From: Nitrospira defluvii | GTDB taxonomy: Bacteria > Nitrospirota > Nitrospiria > Nitrospirales > Nitrospiraceae | Length of the DNA: 8,594 nt | Assembly (NCBI GenBank): GCA_016199015.1 | Contig: JACQHN010000312.1 | Span: forward strand, 1 to 8,594 | Direction of reading: 5' to 3' | Part shown: piece after piece, positions 1-6,700 of the stretch | How the letters are laid out: each line of letters opens with the position of its first letter | Numbering within the stretch: position 1 is the first letter of the stretch | Notes under the pieces: generated by a model | The model's input: the letters and a program-made list of their open reading frames with translations, nothing else | Told to the model about the DNA's origin: nothing | Database searches by the model: none | Translations under genes and position numbers: made by a program

Positions 1-29
1 AGCGAATACACCTCCGGTTTTTCCGGGCC

Positions 30-51
30 TGCGGCCTCGCATCTGGCCGCA
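30..51. repeat. Short GC-rich palindrome, possible intergenic repeat unit
   Basis: The arms tgcggcc (30-36) and ggccgca (45-51) are perfectly complementary over 7 bases with an 8-base loop. Just to the left, ccgg-ttttt-ccgg (14-26) can form a second, 4-base-pair hairpin. A cluster of small hairpins outside any gene resembles the mosaic intergenic repeats I remember from Nitrospira-type genomes, but only one copy is visible here. No run of T follows on the minus strand, so it is not a typical intrinsic terminator. Confidence 0.4.
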
Positions 52-153
52 CCTCCTTCGCCTCGTCACGAAGGCAATGTCAGACAGGCTCCTAGCGCGG
101 ATATGCCGTCGAGACCAAAGCCCGCCGTGGCTGCTCGCAGTGAAACCGACGCA

Positions 154-172
154 GGCAGACTTGCAGTCTGCC
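154..172 (-). terminator. Perfect 8-bp hairpin 57 bases after the operon's last stop codon
   Basis: ggcagact (154-161) and agtctgcc (165-172) are perfect inverted repeats separated by 3 bases. Position and orientation suit a transcript end for the minus-strand operon. The minus strand after the stem reads TGCGTCGGTTTC, with no U tract, so it would be an atypical terminator. It could equally be an mRNA-stabilising stem or a repeat fragment. Confidence 0.3.
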
Positions 173-228
173 GAGGGCGCAGGGCGGGAGGATTGGCTGT
201 CGCAGCAGGTATTCATACATGCTCAGAA

Positions 229-1440
229 TTACGACGCCTTCAACATCGGCGGGGGATGACTCGCGCTCTGTCCAGTCAATTCACCCTGTAAGCTCTCTCC
301 GCTAATCGGAAGCAGGACGGTGAACGGCTCTCGGACGCCGACCGTCTTCCTGAAATTCTGGAGTCTCACGATCATGGATTGAGTGACTTGCTGACCCTTT
401 GAGGCGAGAAGCACGTCCTGGCTTGATGTAATGCTCTCAGCCAGGATCATCCCTTCCCGGATATCGGCGACGACAGCCGTTCTCATTTCATACTTGATCT
501 CCTTCGCAAACGCCGCTTTGAGCGCATCGATGATCGTCTGGTCATACCACCCTTTTCGTTTCCTGATCTCCTCGAACGCCTCAGTTTTGGTCTTGCCTGC
601 GGACTCAAGGGCATCGAAGTCCAGGGCCACTTTCAGGATCCGCGCTTCCATGGGAATATCAGTACCTTGTCGGTTATCCCCCGGTACTCCGTATCCATCA
701 TAATATTTGTCCTGACACCTGATGATCTCCGCCACCCGCTTCATGCGGGGAATTTTGACAATCAGGTCGGCCGCGACGAACGGGTGCTGATTGAAGAGCT
801 GAGACTCCTCTGGCGTCAACTCCTTGCCTTGATAGACTTTTTTGAGCACCGGTTCCGGAAGGATCACGCACCCGATCTGGGACAACATAGCCGCAGTCTT
901 GATCGGCCATAGCTCGCTCACGTAGAGCTTCTCGGCGATCGCCTCGACGTAGCGGGTGATGCGGGATGACCGCCCGAACGCTTCTGGGTTGACCAAGGCT
1001 AAGACCTCACAGAGCACCTTAATGCTGCCGGAGAGCGTTTGCTCCAGGAGTTCCCGTTCCATGGTTATCAACCGGTGCTGAGCCAGACCTGCGATAAGCG
1101 CGTTGGCGAACGCCTCCGGTGTACAGGGCTTGGTTAAGAACCTGAAGATTTGGCCTTGATTGATCGCGTCGATCGAAGCCTGGAGTTCGGCGTTGCCCGT
1201 CAACAGCATGCGCACGGTGTCGGGCTCGTGGGCCCGTACTTTGGCGAGAAACTCAACCCCGTTCATCCCCGGCATTTGGAGATCGGACACCACGACGGCG
1301 AAGGGGCCCTGCTCCGTGACCATCCGAAGCCCCTGCTCAGGTCCGACGGCGGTGTCCAGCTCGAACTCTTTCCGAAGCCGGCGCTTGTACCCCTCTAAGA
1401 TGTTGGGATCGTCATCCACACAGAGAATCCGGTTAGCCAT
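229..1440 (-). CDS. Response regulator: receiver + degenerate HD-GYP-like domain + small C-terminal domain
   Basis: A 403-residue cytoplasmic regulator. Residues 1-122 are a receiver domain with acidic residues D9-D11, phosphoacceptor D53 (SDLQMPGMNG), switch T81 and K104 in FLTKP. Residues 138-315 follow the HD-GYP fold pattern, but the metal and catalytic residues are replaced: the HD pair is S187-Q188 (LSQIG), the GK after it is CV, the HHE motif reads CQD (242-244), and GYP is GVP (251-253) within DGYGVP. The first His position of the fold is probably S158. H219 of the HP motif remains. Residues 316-378 resemble the small 'R-x-GM-x-LA ... KGQ-x-x-T' module often found at the end of HD-type regulators. 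I infer no cyclic-di-GMP hydrolysis and a binding or scaffold role. The start ATG has AAGGAG 7 bases upstream and overlaps the preceding gene by 8 bases (ATGGCTAA), which suggests translational coupling. The family is clear; the function is unknown. Confidence 0.9.
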   Translation of the reverse strand: MANRILCVDDDPNILEGYKRRLRKEFELDTAVGPEQGLRMVTEQGPFAVVVSDLQMPGMNGVEFLAKVRAHEPDTVRMLLTGNAELQASIDAINQGQIFRFLTKPCTPEAFANALIAGLAQHRLITMERELLEQTLSGSIKVLCEVLALVNPEAFGRSSRITRYVEAIAEKLYVSELWPIKTAAMLSQIGCVILPEPVLKKVYQGKELTPEESQLFNQHPFVAADLIVKIPRMKRVAEIIRCQDKYYDGYGVPGDNRQGTDIPMEARILKVALDFDALESAGKTKTEAFEEIRKRKGWYDQTIIDALKAAFAKEIKYEMRTAVVADIREGMILAESITSSQDVLLASKGQQVTQSMIVRLQNFRKTVGVREPFTVLLPISGESLQGELTGQSASHPPPMLKAS

Positions 1441-2656
1441 TCGCCTTCTCCTTTTCCGCCGCCCGCTGAACCGTGCCGGCCACGTCTCGCCAGTGCGGCA
1501 GCCGGTCGGTCATATGAAGTGTGTCCAGGTATGTGGAATCGATCTGGAACGGAACGTCCCCTGTTGCCTGCTGAGACCGCTCCTGCTGCAGCGCGTTCGC
1601 CACATGCACCGCCGTGAGGGGGCTGAAGGTGTTCCCGACACAGTCCGACGGGTGGTGATGGAACGCCACCGCTTCCACAATGGGATCGCCCAACCCCCAG
1701 AGCCCCAATAAATACGCCCCGACGTCCGCATGGGTGGCCCCGAACTCCTGACGTTCCATCTCCCACACCGGGATCCCCTGGTCATGCGCCGTCTTGAGCA
1801 TGGCGTCGTATCGCTCCGGAACATTGACTGCAAACACCAAACTTCCCACGTCATGGAGCAATCCTGCCGTGTACGCCTGGTCGATCACCAGTGCCGGGGC
1901 GTGCTCGGCCTTCGCAATCGCGCGGGCGAGCGAACCGGTCTCCGCGCTCGCCGACCACAGACGATCCATAGTAAAGAGCGCGCCACGCGTGGAGACAAAC
2001 TGCGAAAAGACATGCACGGTCAACACCAGCGCCTGAACCGTATCCAACCCCAACAGATTCACCGCTTGCTCCGCCGTCGACACCGTGCTGCGCAATCCAA
2101 AATAGGCGGAATTCACCAGCTGGAGTATTTTCGCAGTCATGCCCATATCCTTGGAAAGGATCGCGCCGATGGTCCCAAGTGAAGCGGTCTTGGATTCCGC
2201 CTCCCTTCTGATCTCGGCATAGAGAGTCGGCTGACTGGGAATCTGTTGCATGCCCGTCACCAGCCTCCGCAACGAGTCGTTCCTGAGGAGCTCTCGCAGA
2301 GCACAGGCCCGCATCACGGCAGCTTTCAACATCTCGCTCTCGCAGGGTTTGGCCAGATATTGATGGGTGGCGGAGATGGACTGATAGATCATTTCTTGAT
2401 CTGACTGGCCGGACAACACGATCCTGACGATCTGCGGGTACCGCTGCTGGACCTCATTCAGAAGCTGTGCGCCGTTCATCCCCGGCATGCGCATGTCGGA
2501 AACGATGACGTCGAACGGCGCCTGCTCCAGCGCCGTCAACGCCTCCGCTCCGCTGGTCACGAACGTCATGTCCCATTCGTGCCGCATGGGACGGAGCGCC
2601 CGCTTGAGCCCGTCGAGCAGTTTCGATTCGTCGTCCACAAAAAGCATGCGCGTCAT
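1433..2656 (-). CDS. Response regulator: receiver + HDOD domain
   Basis: A 407-residue cytoplasmic regulator. Residues 1-120 form a receiver with D8-D9, phosphoacceptor D54 (VSDMRMPGMNG), switch S82 and K103 (LAKPC). Residues 125-340 are an HDOD domain: the opening IPSQPTLY (139-146), the DMGMTAKILQLVNSAYFG block (170-187), AVNLLGLDTVQALVL (198-212), then LLHDVG (266-271), ATHADVG (307-313) and a histidine cluster H333-H335. HDOD domains are HD-superfamily relatives generally taken to be signalling or scaffold modules rather than proven enzymes. This copy still has an H268-D269 pair, so metal binding cannot be excluded. There is no DNA-binding domain. The start ATG forms an ATGA overlap with the stop of the preceding HD-GYP gene, and GGGGAG lies 9 bases before it. 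Position implies phosphorylation by the operon's kinase; that is inference. Confidence 0.92.
   Translation of the reverse strand: MTRMLFVDDESKLLDGLKRALRPMRHEWDMTFVTSGAEALTALEQAPFDVIVSDMRMPGMNGAQLLNEVQQRYPQIVRIVLSGQSDQEMIYQSISATHQYLAKPCESEMLKAAVMRACALRELLRNDSLRRLVTGMQQIPSQPTLYAEIRREAESKTASLGTIGAILSKDMGMTAKILQLVNSAYFGLRSTVSTAEQAVNLLGLDTVQALVLTVHVFSQFVSTRGALFTMDRLWSASAETGSLARAIAKAEHAPALVIDQAYTAGLLHDVGSLVFAVNVPERYDAMLKTAHDQGIPVWEMERQEFGATHADVGAYLLGLWGLGDPIVEAVAFHHHPSDCVGNTFSPLTAVHVANALQQERSQQATGDVPFQIDSTYLDTLHMTDRLPHWRDVAGTVQRAAEKEKANG
1448..1453 (-). promoter_or_regulatory. Ribosome binding site of the last regulator gene
   Basis: AAGGAG on the minus strand, 7 bases before the ATG at 1438-1440. 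It lies within the last codons of the HDOD gene, so this start has its own site in addition to the 8-base overlap. Confidence 0.7.
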
Positions 2657-3795
2657 GCCGCGACGCTCCCCGCGTCACCCGGATCCACGTGATCGCCGTA
2701 TTGCGCGCGAATCGCCCGAAACCGATCGAGCGCCTGCAGAAACGCGCGATACACCGCGGGATCGAAATGAAGCCCTGCTTTCTCGTTCATGATGCGCAAC
2801 ACCTGCGGTTCCGGAAACGCGGGCTTGTACGGCCTGGCCGAACTCAACGCATCGTACACGTCCGCGACGGCGACGAGGCGCGCTTCCAACGGGATGCCCT
2901 CCCCGGACGATCGTTGCGGATAGCCCGTGCCGTCCCACCACTCGTGATGGGCCAGCGCGATAGAGGACGCCATCTCAAGGAAGGGATTTCGCCGGCCGTC
3001 GGGCTCATCCGTCGAATCAATCGCAGATACGGCCCACAACGGAGACCCCATCTTGGCATCCTGCCGTAAAATGTCGGCTCCGATCGTGCAATGTCTTCTC
3101 ATAATGTCCCATTCCGCGGACGTGAGTTTCCGGGGCTGCAGCAAGATGCCGTCCGGAATCCCGATCTTGCCGATGTCGTGCAAAGGGCTGGTGAGAAAGA
3201 TCATCTCGGCGAAGTCCCGCGACATCCCGAGCGCCTCGGCTAACACCTTGCAATACGACCCGACCCGCACGATATGGTTGCCCGTCTGCTCGTCCCGAAA
3301 CTCGGCCACTCTGCCGAGCCGCCAAATCAGGTCCACGCGGGATGCATCCAACGCCCTGGTGCGTTCCTGAACTTTCCGATCGAGGACGTCATTCTGAGCG
3401 CGAATCTGATCCTGATAGGATTTCAGCCGGAGCGCGCTCCGGATGCGGGCGACCAGATCGTCGGAATCGACGGGTTTGTTCAGGAGATCCGTCGCCCCCC
3501 GATCCAGCGCGCGCCGTTTCAAATCCCGCTCAGCCGCGCCGGTCATGATGATGACGGGGATATGACGCGCGCGCGGCGACGCGGCAATACTTTGGAGCAG
3601 ATCGAAGCCGGTGAGATCCGGCATCTGAAGATCCGAGACGACCGCATCGACGTTCGATCGACCGAGCTGTCGCAGCGCCTCCTCGACGCTCATCACGAAC
3701 GTCATGGTCCATTCCTCACGATGGGAGTGGAGGATCCGGCGAAGACTATCGAGAAACGTCGAATCATCGTCCACGAACAAGATGTGCGCGGTCAT
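2653..3795 (-). CDS. Response regulator: receiver + intact HD-GYP domain, likely cyclic-di-GMP phosphodiesterase
   Basis: A 380-residue RpfG-type regulator. The receiver (1-122) has D9-D10, phosphoacceptor D55 (VSDLQMP), switch T85 and K107 (LNKPV). A helical, probably coiled-coil linker spans about 125-160. The HD-GYP domain (about 160-360) keeps the diagnostic motifs: TGNH with H174, LHDIGKIGIPD with H206-D207 and G209-K210, H235, HHE (283-285), DGTGYP (288-293) and VADVYDAL (310-317). Members of this family hydrolyse cyclic di-GMP to pGpG or GMP, so phosphorylation probably changes cellular cyclic-di-GMP. About 20 to 25 extra residues sit between H235 and HHE. I chose the ATG at 3795 because the receiver begins at once (MTAHILFVDDD), AAGGAGG lies 4 bases upstream, and it forms an ATGA overlap with the kinase stop. 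The same frame stays open to 4236, but that part lies inside the kinase and has no domain sense. Confidence 0.94.
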   Translation of the reverse strand: MTAHILFVDDDSTFLDSLRRILHSHREEWTMTFVMSVEEALRQLGRSNVDAVVSDLQMPDLTGFDLLQSIAASPRARHIPVIIMTGAAERDLKRRALDRGATDLLNKPVDSDDLVARIRSALRLKSYQDQIRAQNDVLDRKVQERTRALDASRVDLIWRLGRVAEFRDEQTGNHIVRVGSYCKVLAEALGMSRDFAEMIFLTSPLHDIGKIGIPDGILLQPRKLTSAEWDIMRRHCTIGADILRQDAKMGSPLWAVSAIDSTDEPDGRRNPFLEMASSIALAHHEWWDGTGYPQRSSGEGIPLEARLVAVADVYDALSSARPYKPAFPEPQVLRIMNEKAGLHFDPAVYRAFLQALDRFRAIRAQYGDHVDPGDAGSVAA

Positions 3796-6700
3796 GCGGC
3801 CTCCTTCAAGGCCCCGCTCTCCCCTTGCGCGGTCAACGGCAGGCGGATGATAAACGTGGTCCCTTTGCCGACCTGGCTCTCGACGGCGATCGTGCCGTGA
3901 TGCTTGTCCACCACGACGGACCGGGCAATGGCCAAGCCCTGCCCCGTCCCCTTGCCGACTTCTTTCGTCGTAAAGAACGGATCGAAGATCTTGCACTGGA
4001 TATGATCGGGAATACCGGTGCCGGTGTCCGTGATACGGATCTCGACCCAGTCGCCGACCCGGCAGGACGCGATCGAGATGGCGCCCTTCTGTCCGCTGTT
4101 CTTGACCACATCGGCGATCGCGTGGGTGGCATTGACGATCATGTTGAGCACCACCTGGTTGAATTCCCCCACCAGGCAGGGCACCGGAGGCAGGGACGGA
4201 TCCAGATTGGTGTGCAGGTCGGCCACGTACTTCCACTCGTTCCGTGCGACGGTCACCGTGCTCTCAATCGCCTTATTGATATTGACCGCGACCTTTTCCG
4301 TGCTCCCTGGATGGGCGAATTCTTTCATCGCCCGCACGATCGTCGCCACCCGATCGATCCCTTCCGCCGATTGTTCGAGCGCCTTCGGGATTTCGGCGAG
4401 GAGATACTCCAAGTCGGCCCCGCGGTTGGCCGCCTCGCATGTCTCGATGAGGTCCTGCGGGCAGGCTCCGGTCTTAGCCGCCGTCAGCAGGCGCTGATAC
4501 TGCTCGAGCAGGCCGCCGATATCGGAGAACGAGTCGGACAAAAAGCGCACGTTGTCGCCGACGAACTGGGTCGGCGTGTTGATTTCGTGGGCGATGCCGG
4601 CCGCCAGGTGCCCGATGGACTCCAGCTTTTGCGCCTGCACCAATTCGTGCTCAAGAACCAGGCGGTCCGTCATATCCTCGCCCATGAGGACGTACCCGAC
4701 GCCTCGGTCATCGCAAAGCGGTGAGACGGTCAATTTGACGAATTTCTCCTTCGCTCCGGGAACCGTCAACCGAATCTTTTCCAACCGGACTGTCGTCAGC
4801 GTGTCACCGGCTTTTCTCAGCGCGGCGAGTATCTCGTCCCAACTCCACGCGATCGGCAAGTCCCGCAAGGACCGGCCGATCGCATCCCTCAGGGGGATGC
4901 CAAAGATATATTCCGCTCGGTTCGTCCATTCGCTGACGATCCCCTGATCGGTGACTCCGATAAAGAACGCTTCCACCGTCGCGAGGATCTCAGCTTTTTC
5001 GCGCGCGGCTTTTTCAGCTTGGCTCTTCGCATTGTGCAGGCGCTGCTCCGCCAGTTTGCGTTCCAGAAACTGCGCAATCTGCCCCGCAAGGCCTTCGACC
5101 ATGTCCAGGAGTTTCTGGTCGGGTTCGCGAAGTGCTGTGGCATAGAATTCCATGATGCCATGGAGCCGATCACAGCTCCCAATTGGAAAGGCGAACGCGG
5201 CGTGCAACCCCGCATCGACGGCATAGGGGGTGCGCGGGAAATTGTCGTCGCGCGTCACGTCGGTAATCCACTCCACCCTGCGGCTCTTCCACACTCGGCC
5301 AGGAAGCCCGATCCCCATTGCGAAATTGCTCTGCCTGGTGCGTTCGATGAACTGTGCGCAGTCGGCATGCTGCTCACCCCAGACCTCGGCACAGCGCAAT
5401 ACCTGCATCTCCTCGTCCACCCTCCACAGGACGCCCACATTCCAGTCCAAGGTCCGGCAGATCCGTTCCAGGATGCCTGGAACGGCTTCCTCCAGCGTGT
5501 TCGCCTCCAACAGCAGTTGAGTGACAGCGTGTTCCGTAGCCTGACGATGCTCCTGCTGCTTGCGCGCTGTGACGTCATGAATAAGGGCGAGGAAGGTCCG
5601 TTCCTCACCCTGCCCGACAACTTGCAAATGAACCTCCACCGAATAGGTGCGGCCGTTTTTGCGCTGGTGAACGGTTTGAAAAATGAGTTGTGCTTGTTCA
5701 CCGGTCAGGAGCGGATTGACCAACTCCCGGAAGGAGACCTCCGTCACCTCCGGTTTAATGTCGATGGGGGTCAGGGCTTGCATGGCTTCGAGGGTATAGC
5801 CGAGATTGTCGAGCGCGCTCCGATTGACGTAGGTAAAACGCAACGTGTCGGTGCGGAACATGTAAATTTCGTTCAGGCTGGCATTGAGGACCGTCAACAA
5901 CCTCGTCTGTTCCGACTCGGCCCGCTTGCGCGCGAGAAACTGACCGACTTTGATCCCCAGGTCGCGCACGACCCGGAGCAGGGTGACTTCCTGAGGGCGG
6001 GGGTCACGACTGAAGAACTCCAGCAGAGCCAGGACCTCGCCTCCGACCAGAGCGGGAATGCGCAGGCGGCACCGCATGCCAGCCGGAGCCGCCGCCGAAT
6101 CGCTCGCGCGGGGGCGATCCTTGTCCAGGTCCTGGTCCCAGGTCGGGAGCCGACTCTCTCCACCGAGGGGCGGCCCTGAGAACGAGACCCCTGAAGAGCT
6201 GGCGATCATGCGGTTGCACCACGTGGATTCGTCGACGAGGACAGACGGCGCCGGCCACACGGCCTCGCAGCGCAGCACATTGGGAGCAGACTGCAGCATC
6301 CAGCATTGACCCAGATGCCATCCCATGCCCTCGCCGATAGTCGCTAACAGCTTGGGAATGGTCTCCTCGACGGTGCCTTGCTCCATCAGGAGATGACTGA
6401 CGGATAGCTGCAGCCTTTGCGGCCTCTCCATTTCCAGGCGTAGGGCCAGGTTCTGCCGCAGTCGCTCACGAACGATGTCGCGAAACATTCTGGTGCCGAT
6501 GAACAGCATGCCCCCCACCACGACGAACAGTGCCAGTCCCATGAGGGAGAGCCGCTTGACTTGGAGTTGGCCGGTCGAGGCAAAGACCTCGCCCGCTCGG
6601 ATATGGACCATCAGGCAGCCTCCGCCAATCTCCGGGACATTCCGGTAGGCCATCACCGTGAGTACATTCTCATAGGCTGGCATGACCGCGAACGAACTGC

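Larger units (their letters stand above)
1..228. other. Intergenic region downstream of the operon, no convincing gene
   Basis: This stretch follows the stop codon of the last operon gene. The plus strand is open in one frame from base 1 to 291, but the translation is Ala/Arg/Pro-rich, matches no family I recognise, has no good ribosome binding site and runs 63 bases into the opposing regulator gene. On the minus strand, GGAGG lies 9 bases before an ATG at 40-42, followed by only 14 codons to the window edge. That ATG sits in the loop of a small hairpin, so I do not call it a start. The region holds two small hairpins, at 30-51 and 154-172. Confidence 0.6.

Noticed and set aside
1..42. A minus-strand gene start (GGAGG, 9 bases, ATG at 40-42) running off the left edge
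   Set aside because: Only 14 codons are visible, the ATG lies in a hairpin loop, and the sequence looks like an intergenic repeat. There is too little to support a gene.
1..291. A plus-strand open frame entering from the left edge
   Set aside because: It is low-complexity Ala/Arg/Pro sequence without a recognisable domain and overlaps the convincing minus-strand regulator by 63 bases.
2653..4236. A longer version of the HD-GYP regulator starting at 4236
   Set aside because: The first 147 codons lie inside the kinase ATPase domain in another frame and encode no recognisable domain. The receiver starts exactly at the ATG at 3795, which has its own ribosome binding site and a stop-start overlap.
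5019..6179. A 386-codon plus-strand frame opposite the kinase
   Set aside because: It is antisense to well-supported GAF/PAS coding sequence, matches no family I recognise, and long antisense frames are expected in GC-rich DNA. The same applies to the plus-strand frames at 3825-4724 and 3274-3900.
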